A stretch of 43,880 bases of DNA, taken from assembly GCA_903864315.1 (NCBI GenBank), contig CAIPFK010000283.1, forward strand, positions 1 to 43,880, given 5' to 3'. This document shows, piece after piece, positions 36,634 through 43,880 of this stretch; within the stretch, counting starts at the first letter, position 1; each line of letters begins with the position of its first letter. Under the pieces are notes generated by a model. That model did not search any database. It was given only the letters and a program-made list of their open reading frames with translations, and was not told where the DNA came from. The stretch comes from an uncultured Burkholderiales bacterium. Lineage in GTDB: Bacteria > Pseudomonadota > Gammaproteobacteria > Burkholderiales > Burkholderiaceae_C. Made by a program: the position numbers and the translations under genes.

Positions 36634-37854
36634 TCACGATGGGCCAAGCACCGTGGCCTTTTCTTCAGGCGCTGGTGTCAAGTCATAATCTTTGGCCAAG
36701 CTCCAGATGTGTTGGGGCAGCATATTTTTCATGCGCGAGGGCTGTTCACGTCTTAAGTGAATGATCGACTCGATGGCCTTCATCTCAACTCGAGTCCTTG
36801 CAAACTCAAGACCGCGAGGACCCAAGCGGGGCATGATCCATGAGACGATGGGCCGAAGCCAATTGGGCATTTTTCTCAGCGGCAGTCCACCGGCGGCGAG
36901 TTCCACATTTTTTTTGAATCCCAGCACGGCCGAATGGCGCTTGCCAGCACTCCCGGGTGCTTTGAGCACGACTTCGTCACCCAAGAGTGCAAGCAACTCT
37001 TCACCGGTGGTGTTACGCGTGATGATCCATTGCTCACCCTCGCCGCCCATGTAGCCCACGGTGATGTCTGAGAGCACATTGGTGTAGTCCACACAGGTGC
37101 GACACGTGAGGGGAAAGAAGTCCTTGGGCAAATCCGAGAGTGGCAGTTGAAGAAAAGGGATTTCTTGGTGCTTGCCGTTTTGAAACCGCAACTCCACGTG
37201 GTAATTGGCCTTGAACTCTAAATAAGTCACCTCTTGGGGAGTGGGGGTGATCAACTTGAGGAATTGATGAAAATTCTCAGTGGTTGTGTTGTCTGAGCAA
37301 GGCGTCCCAATCACATAGAGTTTCTCCAGACCGAGTGTTTCTTCGAGCGCCCTCAAGGCATAGATCTGGCAGGGAATCCCAATCACGGCCAAACGTTTGT
37401 AGCCGCGTTGTTTTGCGGGCTCGAGCAAGGACAAGAGAGGGGCATACCCCATGCGCATGCCCCGTGCCTTTTGCATGTCTTCGGGCTTGTCAATCAAGAT
37501 GGGAGAAGGGCGCCAACGGTCATGGGGATCGGCTTGCATGGTGAGCACGGCGTCGACCGACTTGTTTTGCAACAAGATTTCTGCCATGCGCGTCGTGATC
37601 CCACTCCACTGTGCGCCCGGGCTTGGGTGCTTGAGACTGGCTCGGTGCATGTGAATGAAAGGCCCAAAATGCAATTCGTCTGTGCGTTCTGGGCTTCTTG
37701 CTCTGCCATGCACACGTTTCTCTAAGCTCGCGTACTGGGGTTGAATGAACTGACACGCCGCAGCACAGCGCTTGGGCTCGGACGAGCGCGATATGCCGCA
37801 GTCGGTGCACAGCGTTCTGTGTGGGGCTGCAGACTCAGAGGGCAAATCGTTCAT
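36634..37854 (-). CDS. bciB: Ferredoxin-dependent 8-vinyl reductase, BciB/FrhB family
   Basis: The 406-residue protein belongs to the F420-hydrogenase beta-subunit (FrhB) superfamily that includes BciB, a flavin/iron-sulphur enzyme reducing the 8-vinyl group of divinyl (proto)chlorophyllide. Iron-sulphur cysteines are seen in CTDCGISRSSEPKRCAAAC (residues 16-34) and LTCRTCVDYTNVLSD, and KARGMRMGYAPLLSLL and GIPCQIYALR are typical of the family. Location inside the PGC makes BciB much likelier than a 7-hydroxymethyl-chlorophyll reductase. It diverges from bchG across a region with a consensus PpsR operator. No BchJ or BciA is visible. Confidence 0.85.
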   Translation of the reverse strand: MNDLPSESAAPHRTLCTDCGISRSSEPKRCAAACQFIQPQYASLEKRVHGRARSPERTDELHFGPFIHMHRASLKHPSPGAQWSGITTRMAEILLQNKSVDAVLTMQADPHDRWRPSPILIDKPEDMQKARGMRMGYAPLLSLLEPAKQRGYKRLAVIGIPCQIYALRALEETLGLEKLYVIGTPCSDNTTTENFHQFLKLITPTPQEVTYLEFKANYHVELRFQNGKHQEIPFLQLPLSDLPKDFFPLTCRTCVDYTNVLSDITVGYMGGEGEQWIITRNTTGEELLALLGDEVVLKAPGSAGKRHSAVLGFKKNVELAAGGLPLRKMPNWLRPIVSWIMPRLGPRGLEFARTRVEMKAIESIIHLRREQPSRMKNMLPQHIWSLAKDYDLTPAPEEKATVLGPS

Positions 37855-38044
37855 GGCATTGTCTTGGTTGGTGGTGGCTTGAGTGGTCTGAGAGGCTGGA
37901 TTGGCATGGATCGATGCTCAGACAGCAAGAATTTTCAATCCTTCTTTCGCGCTGCCCCCCCACATGAGGTTTGGATTTGAATATAAAAATACTCTTTTTG
38001 TTTCTTTTTTTATTCTAATCATGTTTTGTACAGCTCAAAATAAG

Positions 38045-38062
38045 TGTCAACTACTATTGACA
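38045..38062. promoter_or_regulatory. PpsR/CrtJ operator between bciB and bchG (TGT-N12-ACA)
   Basis: TGT-CAACTACTATTG-ACA is an exact consensus match with TGTCAA/TTGACA arms, centred in the divergent 237-nt gap. Eight bp downstream TGTAAGGTCA begins, a half-site whose partner half does not match. The rest of the gap is AT-rich with a T-tract and shows no gene. Confidence 0.75.
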
Positions 38063-38091
38063 TTGGTGAGTGTAAGGTCAAAAATGTTCAC

Positions 38092-38967
38092 ATGACTGTC
38101 CCCAAACTGAGTGCCATTGCCGAGCTGCTCAAACCCATCACCTGGTTTCCGCCCATGTGGGCTTATGCCTGCGGTGTTGTGTCGACGGGGCTGTCGATTG
38201 AGGACCACTGGGGCCACTTGCTGTGGGGCATCATTTTGGCCGGGCCCATGGTCTGTGCATGCAGTCAAGCCAGCAACGATTGGTTTGATCGCCACGTTGA
38301 TGCCATCAATGAGCCCAATAGACCGATTCCCTCTGGGCGCATACCTGGCTACTGGGGGTTGTGGCTCGCCTTGCTGTGGACTGTGCTTTCTCTCGTGTGG
38401 GCCTGGGGCTTGGGGCCTTGGGCCTTTAGGGCCGCGGCCTTGGGGTTGGCCCTGGCTTGGGCCTATTCTGCGCCGCCTTTGCGCTTCAAACAAAACGGTT
38501 GGATCGGCAACGCGGCGTGTGCGCTCAGCTATGAGGGCTTGGCATGGATCACTGGTGCCGCCGTGATGCTGGGGAACCAATTTCCATCCACGTCCATCCT
38601 CGCCTTTGCCTTGCTCTACAGTGTGGGGGCTCACGGGATCATGACCCTCAATGATTTCAAGGCGATCGAGGGAGACCGCTTGATGAATGTGCGCTCCTTG
38701 CCCGTGCTGATGGGCGAAAAGCCCGCCGCTTGGATGGCCAGCTTGATCATGACCTTGGCGCAATGGTCGGTGGCCATCTTGCTGCTGCAAGGGCACATGG
38801 AAAAAAGTGCCCTCGTGGTGTTGTTGTTGTCTGTGGCTCAATGGCCTTTGATGATCAAGTTCATCAAAGACCCGGTGGGCAAAGCGCTTTGGGTCAGTGC
38901 CTTTGGCGTGCCGATGTATGTCTCGGGCATGATGGTCAGTGCCTTTGCCTTGAGGAGCATGGATTGA
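38092..38967 (+). CDS. bchG: Bacteriochlorophyll synthase
   Basis: BchG esterifies bacteriochlorophyllide a with geranylgeranyl diphosphate in the membrane. The 291-residue UbiA-family prenyltransferase has the polyprenyl-diphosphate motif NDWFDRHVDAINEPNRPIPSG at about residues 59-79, and GIMTLNDFKAIEGDRLMNVRSLP as the second aspartate region. Several membrane helices are evident. ATG 38092 gives the usual N-terminus (MTVPKLSAIAELLKPITWFPPMWAYACG); an in-frame GTG at 38044 overlaps the PpsR operator and is rejected. The TGA overlaps the next start as TGATGA. Confidence 0.95.
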   Translation: MTVPKLSAIAELLKPITWFPPMWAYACGVVSTGLSIEDHWGHLLWGIILAGPMVCACSQASNDWFDRHVDAINEPNRPIPSGRIPGYWGLWLALLWTVLSLVWAWGLGPWAFRAAALGLALAWAYSAPPLRFKQNGWIGNAACALSYEGLAWITGAAVMLGNQFPSTSILAFALLYSVGAHGIMTLNDFKAIEGDRLMNVRSLPVLMGEKPAAWMASLIMTLAQWSVAILLLQGHMEKSALVVLLLSVAQWPLMIKFIKDPVGKALWVSAFGVPMYVSGMMVSAFALRSMD

Positions 38968-40520
38968 TGAGCCACTCTTCAATGACAACCCCATTGGTGT
39001 CGGCCAAGTGGCGCAATGTGGCCTGCCTGGGTCTGGTGCAAGCGTGCATGGGGGCCGTGGTGGTGACGACCACCACAACGCTCAACCGAGTGATGGTGAT
39101 TGAACTCAATTTGCCTGCTGTCTTGCCAGGTTTTTTGATTGGCATGCACTACCTGGTTCAAATCGTCAGGCCGAGAATGGGCTTTGGAGCTGACCAAACC
39201 AAGCGCTTCACCCCGTGGATTTGGGGCGGCATGCTCACCTTGAGTTTGGGGGGCATTTTGGCCGCCTTGGCCACCACTTGGATGGGTGCGCATTTTCTGA
39301 TGGGCGCACTGTGTGCCGTGTTGGCCTTTGTCATGATTGGCCTGGGCGTGAGTGCGTGCGGCACCACCTTGCTGGTCTTGCTCTCCAAAGGCGTTGGAGA
39401 CCACCAACGGGCCACCTCGGCCACCTTGGTGTGGACCATGATGATTTTTGGGTTTGCGCTCACCTCCATTGTGAGTGGCAAGTTCCTCGACCCCTTTTCC
39501 TTTGATCGGCTCTTGAGCGTGAGTGTGGCGGTGAGTGTGCTCACCATCGGCCTGAGCACCCTTGCCCTTTGGGGACTGGAGAGTCGCATGCTCGCACACG
39601 AACAACCGGCTGGCCAAGCGCCAACGCTCGCTCTAGACCCACCATCCCCCATGCCCAACGCTCAAGCGTTGCGCACTCTAGAAGAGGCCCCCCAGACCGC
39701 CAAGGAGCAGCCCTTCAAGCAAGCCTTGGCGCTGCTGTGGTCCGATCAAGAGGCTCGGCTCTTTACATTCTTTGTCTTCACCTCGATGCTCGCCTACAGT
39801 GCCCAAGATTTGATCTTGGAGCCCTTTGCGGCATTGATCTATCAATACACCCCAGGACAAACCACGCAACTCTCGGGCACATTGCATGCGGCGGTGTTGG
39901 TGGGGATGCTCTTGTTGGCGTTGATTGGCAGTCACTGGGTGAGAGGGAGGTGGGGGCGTGTTTCAACATGGATGGTCCTGGGCTGCTTGTTGTCAGCACT
40001 GGGCATGCTTGGCTTGTGCGCCGCGGGTTTCCTGGGCCGTGTCACACCGGTCTTGCCCCTACAACCGGTTCTTTGGGTTTTGGGCCTGGGCAACGGGTTG
40101 TTCTCCATTGCGGCCATCAGCACCATGATGCGTTTGGCGACACAGTCAACCCCAAGCCACTGCAATGAGAACACGGCCAACACCATCAGCGTGAAACCTG
40201 GCCTGAGGATGGGGTTGTGGGGTGGGGCTCAAGCGGTGGCTTTTGGTTTAGGAGGCCTCTTGGGAACGGGTGCGAGTGACCTCTCGCGCCATTGGGTGGG
40301 CAACCCGTCGCTTGCCTACGCCAGTGTTTTTGCCATGGAGGCCATGATGTTTTTGTGTTCGGCCTTCATTGCATGGAGAGTCAAAACAGGGAGTCCTGAA
40401 CCCACTGGCGTGGGCGCTCAAGACGCCTCAAGCCTGGAGGATTCAGCGACGTGGATGCGTCGTGATGCCCTCAGTACACGTTTCAGTGCCAGTTCTAATC
40501 GAAATTTAAACGTAATTTAA
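38967..40520 (+). CDS. PucC/BCD-family MFS transporter between bchG and bchP
   Basis: The 517-residue, 12-span protein is homologous to LhaA (26818-28242) and corresponds in position to the Rhodobacter ORF428 ('bch2') gene between bchG and bchP. Visible features are TTTTTLNRVMVIELNLPAVLPGFLIGMHYLVQIVRPRMG near the N-terminus and AYSAQDLILEPFAALIYQYTPGQTT at mid-protein, both family signatures. A central hydrophilic loop (EQPAGQAPTLALDPPSPMPN) separates the two halves. A role in pigment delivery or bacteriochlorophyll-binding during assembly is inferred from the family. ATG 38967 overlaps the bchG stop, so an open frame reaching further upstream is not used. Confidence 0.88.
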   Translation: MSHSSMTTPLVSAKWRNVACLGLVQACMGAVVVTTTTTLNRVMVIELNLPAVLPGFLIGMHYLVQIVRPRMGFGADQTKRFTPWIWGGMLTLSLGGILAALATTWMGAHFLMGALCAVLAFVMIGLGVSACGTTLLVLLSKGVGDHQRATSATLVWTMMIFGFALTSIVSGKFLDPFSFDRLLSVSVAVSVLTIGLSTLALWGLESRMLAHEQPAGQAPTLALDPPSPMPNAQALRTLEEAPQTAKEQPFKQALALLWSDQEARLFTFFVFTSMLAYSAQDLILEPFAALIYQYTPGQTTQLSGTLHAAVLVGMLLLALIGSHWVRGRWGRVSTWMVLGCLLSALGMLGLCAAGFLGRVTPVLPLQPVLWVLGLGNGLFSIAAISTMMRLATQSTPSHCNENTANTISVKPGLRMGLWGGAQAVAFGLGGLLGTGASDLSRHWVGNPSLAYASVFAMEAMMFLCSAFIAWRVKTGSPEPTGVGAQDASSLEDSATWMRRDALSTRFSASSNRNLNVI

Positions 40521-40550
40521 ATGCCAATCAACAGAAGTGGGGATATTCAA

Positions 40551-41741
40551 ATGGATACAAACTATGACGTGGTGGTGGTCGGGGCAGGACCTGCGGGAGC
40601 CACCGCAGCCAATGATTTGTCGCAAAAAGGGCATCGGGTCCTGATGCTTGACCGCCTGGGGCGAATCAAGCCCTGTGGTGGCGCGATTCCTCCTCGCTTG
40701 ATCAAAGACTTTGAGATCCCAGACCACTTGTTGGTGGCGAAGTCTCGCAAAGCCCGAATGATCTCTCCCAAGGACAACCGCGTCGATATCCCCATCGACG
40801 GTGGGTTTGTCGGAATGGTCAACCGCAACGAGTTTGACGAGTGGCTGCGCCAGCGTGCTCAAAGCCATGGTGCACACCGTCAACAAGGCACCTTTGAGCG
40901 CATGACCCAAGACATGGATGGTGTGCGCCGTGTCCATTTTGAGGTTCGCGACGGCAAGGGGGAGACGCAGATGCACAGTGTGCGTGCGCGCTTTGTGATT
41001 GGTGCCGATGGTGCCAAGTCTGAGGTGGCCAAACAGGCCATTGAAGGTGCAGAAAAGACCAAATACGTCTTTGCCTACCATGAGATCGTGAAAGCCCCCG
41101 CGGCCGATCCCAACCACGATCCCGATCGCTGTGATGTGTATTACCGCGGCACCTTGTCCCCGGATTTTTATGGATGGGTCTTTCCCCACGGAGACACCAT
41201 GAGCATTGGCACCGGCAGTGCAGACAAGGGCTACTCATTGAAGTCGGCGGTCACGCGTTTGCGCCAGGCGGCAGGGCTGGATCAAGCCGAGACCTTGAGA
41301 CGCGAGGGCGCTCCCATTCCGCTCAAGCCCTTGCCCAAATGGGACAACGAGCACGACGTGGTCTTGGCAGGCGACGCTGCGGGTGTGGTTGCGCCAGCTT
41401 CCGGCGAGGGCATTTACTACGCCATGTTGGGGGGGCGTTTTGCCGCCGAAGCAGTGCAAGAAAGTATTTTGAGTGGCAACACCAAAATGCTCAAGCTTGC
41501 CAGAAAACGTTTCATGAAACTTCACGGTCAAGTGTTTTGGGTGCTCGGCATCATGCAGTATTTCTGGTACGTCAACGACAAACGCCGCGAGCGGTTTGTC
41601 AAAATCTGCGAAGACAAGGATGTTCAAAAGCTCACCTTTGACGCTTACATGAACAAAGAATTGGTGAGGAAAGATCCGATGGCCCATGTCAGAATCTTTT
41701 TCAAAGACTTGGCCCACTTGTTTGGTTTGATTCGCACCTGA
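40551..41741 (+). CDS. bchP: Geranylgeranyl bacteriochlorophyll reductase
   Basis: BchP reduces three double bonds of the geranylgeranyl tail to phytyl, using NADPH. The 396-residue flavoprotein has the FAD-binding VVVVGAGPAGATAANDLSQKGHRVLMLDR near residues 6-34, CGGAIPPRLIKDF (family signature) and VVLAGDAAGVVAPASGEGIYYAM (second FAD motif). ATG 40551 has AGTGGGGAT upstream; a start ten codons earlier (40521), directly after the upstream stop, is possible. It forms an operon with bchG and the PucC-family gene and converges with bchD. Confidence 0.95.
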   Translation: MDTNYDVVVVGAGPAGATAANDLSQKGHRVLMLDRLGRIKPCGGAIPPRLIKDFEIPDHLLVAKSRKARMISPKDNRVDIPIDGGFVGMVNRNEFDEWLRQRAQSHGAHRQQGTFERMTQDMDGVRRVHFEVRDGKGETQMHSVRARFVIGADGAKSEVAKQAIEGAEKTKYVFAYHEIVKAPAADPNHDPDRCDVYYRGTLSPDFYGWVFPHGDTMSIGTGSADKGYSLKSAVTRLRQAAGLDQAETLRREGAPIPLKPLPKWDNEHDVVLAGDAAGVVAPASGEGIYYAMLGGRFAAEAVQESILSGNTKMLKLARKRFMKLHGQVFWVLGIMQYFWYVNDKRRERFVKICEDKDVQKLTFDAYMNKELVRKDPMAHVRIFFKDLAHLFGLIRT

Positions 41742-41749
41742 GCGAGAGC

Positions 41750-41776
41750 CTACCGCGCCTACCGCGCCTACCGCGC
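41750..41776. repeat. 9-bp tandem repeat, three perfect units, after bchP
   Basis: CTACCGCGC occurs at 41750, 41759 and 41768 with no mismatch, 8 nt after the bchP stop. It lies in the 126-nt gap between convergent bchP and bchD. Confidence 0.85.
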
Positions 41777-41867
41777 CAATTGGCCCATTCAATTTTTCGC
41801 AACGTGCTCTCACGGGTTCGGTGGCTGGCTCACTTGGAGTCGTTGAACCCGAAAGCGTTGCCGACCT

Positions 41868-43823
41868 CTAGGACTGAAGGTCTTGGATGGCTTTGACGGT
41901 GCTGGCCATGCGTTGGCTGCCCGCCAAGGGCAGGGGGACGTAATTGGCGCCCATGGCTTGGGCAATGTCTTGTCCTTGGGGGTCTGGGCGAGCCGACGTA
42001 TCGAGCCAAATGGCATTGATGAAACTGGCCCGCCACTGCTGAGCCCACGACAACGATTGTGCTTTGGCAATGGGCCTGGAGCCCTCGCCTTGCAGCGTCA
42101 CGTTCGCTCGTCCATCACTCAACATCACCAAAGTGGGCGTCATGCCCCGTTGGCGTGCTTTGAGCGACGTCTCCAGTGCGAGTTTGAGCGCACTGGCAAG
42201 CGGCGTTCCACCGCCTCCTGGCATGGCTTGCAGTTCTCGTTTGGCACGCACCAACGAGCGGGTGGCGGGGAGTTGAAGTTGTGCACTTTTATCCCTGAAG
42301 CTGATCACGCAGATGTGATCTCGCCTGGCATAGGAGTCTTTGAGCAGCAACTCCACGGCGCCCTTGGCTTCTGCGAGTCGCTCGAGCGCTGCAGAGCCAG
42401 AGGCATCGATGCAAAAGATGATGCAACTCTCGCTTCGTTTGGCAAAACGCTGAACGTGAAAATCCTCACTTCGAATTTGCACACGCTTGACCCCCTGTGG
42501 CCTTGGGGTTGTGGCGGCTGAGTCCGATGCAGGGGTGGCTTGCCGTATCTTTTGCCGAGGTGCAGCATGTCGCAAGGTGGCCAAGACGTGAAGACGGTGG
42601 CCGTTTTGAGGCAAGCCTTTGGTGGGGGGCAGGGGGCGGCCTTTTTGCGCACTCTTTTGGACCTGACCGACTCTTCCGCCATTGCCCTTTGTCGCCATGG
42701 ACTGGCCTTGCGCGAGTTGATTCAAAAGGCCTTGAGGCAAGGTGGCCAGAGCCGACTCGAGGATGGTGGTCTGGAGGGCTTGAACTTCGGTGAGGGTCGG
42801 CTCGCTCGGTTCGCTCGGTTTGTTTTGCTCGTTTTGCTCGTTTTGCTCGTTGAGCCCACTCGGTGGTGTTGGGTCTTGCAAGGCGTCACGTTCGACGTGA
42901 TTGTCACGGTCCTCAGGCCTGTCATCGCTTTCTTGTGCTGGGTCTGATGGGGCCTGGGTCTTGTCATGCTCATCTGGCACTGGGGGCTCGGGCGGTGGTG
43001 AGGAGTCCTCACCCGTGACATCGGTCTGACTTGACGCGGGGAGTGCCTTGGCTCGGGGGGTGAGAACGAGTCGAGCAGCCCGCCCGAGGTCATCGGCACT
43101 GATCGTGTTGGCACCTCTCAAGGCGGCAAACACGCTGGCCAAACGCGTTGTGTACCACGGCGCTCTGAGGCTTGCGATGGCAAATCCCATGGCCAACTCG
43201 CAAATGTCTCTCAACTGTGAGTCCTCCAGTGCGATACGCTCAATGCTGTCTTGGTAGGCTTGGGGGTGGTTGTGCAGTTTTTTTTCAATGCGCTCGAGCA
43301 TCTCCAACGTCTCGTCTGAGGCCTCATCCTTGGGGTTGACGTGTGTGAGGTCCAACCACATCGCCAATTGCTCGGCCAAGCCGTTGGCCAATGCTGACTC
43401 TTGTGGCAGGGATTCATCAATGGCCACCACGCCAATGCGAGCCCATTCGCTCGTGTGGCCCACCAAGGAGTTGACCCGTCCGGTGTCCAAGACCTGCGTC
43501 ACAATGGACGCGGTGGCGCTGGGCAGTCGCTGCGCCATGGAGCAGATCAAGAGTCGCCCGCTCGCTTGAGCCAAGAGGCCTTGGAGCATGATGGGGCGTC
43601 CCCATTGCAAGGTCGTTGCCAAGTCAAGGCCACCCAAGAGCCGTTCGGTGTCGATATTGGCGGGGATTTTGACGGAGTCGGGCTTTAAGGCATGGAGCCA
43701 ATGAAGCCATGTCTGCATGACTGGCCCCAAGGGCGCTCTGAGCCAAATGCCTTTGAGCCCTTTGGGGTCCACCGCCAATGCCGCCAGGGCCCACAGTGCA
43801 TCATCCCAAGCCAAGTTGCTCAT
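41868..43823 (-). CDS. bchD: Magnesium chelatase subunit D
   Basis: BchD with BchI forms the AAA+ motor that, with BchH, inserts Mg into protoporphyrin IX. The 651-residue protein has a degenerate AAA-like N-terminal domain (LLICSMAQRLPSATASIVTQVLDTG, then SLRAPWYTTRLASVFAALRGANTISADDLGRAARLVL). An acidic Pro/Glu/Asp-rich linker with NEQNEQNEQ and SEPSEP repeats follows. The C-terminal von Willebrand A domain has the MIDAS motif CIDASGSAALERL plus GGGTPLASAL and VMLSDGRANVT. ATG 43823 overlaps the stop of the upstream gene as ATGA. It converges with bchP. Confidence 0.95.
   Translation of the reverse strand: MSNLAWDDALWALAALAVDPKGLKGIWLRAPLGPVMQTWLHWLHALKPDSVKIPANIDTERLLGGLDLATTLQWGRPIMLQGLLAQASGRLLICSMAQRLPSATASIVTQVLDTGRVNSLVGHTSEWARIGVVAIDESLPQESALANGLAEQLAMWLDLTHVNPKDEASDETLEMLERIEKKLHNHPQAYQDSIERIALEDSQLRDICELAMGFAIASLRAPWYTTRLASVFAALRGANTISADDLGRAARLVLTPRAKALPASSQTDVTGEDSSPPPEPPVPDEHDKTQAPSDPAQESDDRPEDRDNHVERDALQDPTPPSGLNEQNEQNEQNKPSEPSEPTLTEVQALQTTILESALATLPQGLLNQLAQGQSMATKGNGGRVGQVQKSAQKGRPLPPTKGLPQNGHRLHVLATLRHAAPRQKIRQATPASDSAATTPRPQGVKRVQIRSEDFHVQRFAKRSESCIIFCIDASGSAALERLAEAKGAVELLLKDSYARRDHICVISFRDKSAQLQLPATRSLVRAKRELQAMPGGGGTPLASALKLALETSLKARQRGMTPTLVMLSDGRANVTLQGEGSRPIAKAQSLSWAQQWRASFINAIWLDTSARPDPQGQDIAQAMGANYVPLPLAGSQRMASTVKAIQDLQS
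42798..42848. repeat. 9-bp repeats inside bchD coding the NEQ/SEP linker
   Basis: GTTTTGCTC occurs three times in a row (42822, 42831, 42840), preceded by related nonamers CGGCTCGCT (42798) and CGGTTCGCT (42807). Nine-base units keep the frame, adding or removing three residues of the acidic linker. Confidence 0.75.
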
Positions 43824-43880
43824 GCTTGCTCGATGGCATGGAGTGAAAGAGGGGGATTGGCTCTCACCGCGAAGGCCTCA
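43820..43880 (-). CDS. C-terminal end of the gene upstream of bchD (probably bchI)
   Basis: An open frame enters from the right edge and ends EAFAVRANPPLSLHAIEQA, with its TGA overlapping the bchD ATG (ATGA). Only 19 codons are visible. bchI precedes bchD in many purple bacteria, so a magnesium chelatase ATPase subunit is the natural guess, but these residues alone do not prove it. Confidence 0.4.
   Translation of the reverse strand, partial: EAFAVRANPPLSLHAIEQA

Noticed and set aside
38047-39078. 343-codon open frame antisense to bchG
   Set aside because: His/Arg/Pro-rich shadow of a clearly real UbiA-family gene.

Overview
The window is most of a photosynthesis gene cluster (PGC) of an aerobic, bacteriochlorophyll-a-containing betaproteobacterium, most likely a Comamonadaceae/Limnohabitans- or Rhodoferax-like organism. 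The reasons are the Burkholderiales-style flank (a Bug/TctC solute-binding protein beside DapA-family and 3-hydroxyisobutyrate-dehydrogenase-family genes), the crtEF-bchCXYZ-puf order, a tetrahaem PufC, a spheroidene/spheroidenone carotenoid set with crtA, and the O2-dependent cyclase acsF with no anaerobic bchE in view. The taxon is inferred from gene content; no rRNA is present.

Layout. 1-3468: non-photosynthetic catabolic genes on the minus strand, including a DapA-family pseudogene. 3469-3829: gene-free spacer with two minisatellites. 3830-5110 (-): hemA. 5111-5378: a bidirectional promoter with three evenly spaced PpsR/CrtJ operators. 5379-19991 (+): one long same-strand run, crtE-crtF-bchC-bchX-bchY-bchZ-[63-aa ORF]-pufB-[74-aa ORF]-pufA-pufL-pufM-pufC-crtA-crtD-crtC. 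20008-33575 (-): a second long run, read as bchF-bchN-bchB-bchL-bchM-lhaA-puhA-puhB-puhC-acsF-puhE-crtI-crtB. 33760-36570 (+): the regulators ppaA/aerR and ppsR. 36634-37854 (-): bciB. 38092-41741 (+): bchG, a PucC-family transporter and bchP. 41868-43880 (-): bchD and the last codons of an upstream gene, probably bchI.

How it works together. HemA makes the tetrapyrrole precursor. BchD (with BchI and BchH, which are not seen complete here), BchM, AcsF, BciB, BchLNB, BchF, BchXYZ, BchC, BchG and BchP carry protoporphyrin to bacteriochlorophyll a. CrtE, B, I, C, D, F and A make spheroidene-type carotenoids. PufB/A, L, M, C and PuhA form the LH1-reaction-centre complex, and PuhB, PuhC, PuhE and LhaA assemble it. 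PpsR, modulated by PpaA, probably represses the cluster through TGT-N12-ACA operators that I find at the hemA/crtE, bchC, bchF/ppaA and bciB/bchG control regions.

Most notable: a well-supported 74-aa single-membrane-span gene sits between pufB and pufA, where LH1 genes are normally adjacent. A second 63-aa ORF exactly bridges bchZ and pufB with overlapping stop/start codons at both ends. Neither resembles PufQ or PufX as far as I can tell by eye. Also notable are the 26-bp-periodic triple PpsR operator, the absence of bchH from the bchB-bchL junction, crtC without an ATG or GTG start, and several short tandem-repeat arrays at gene boundaries.
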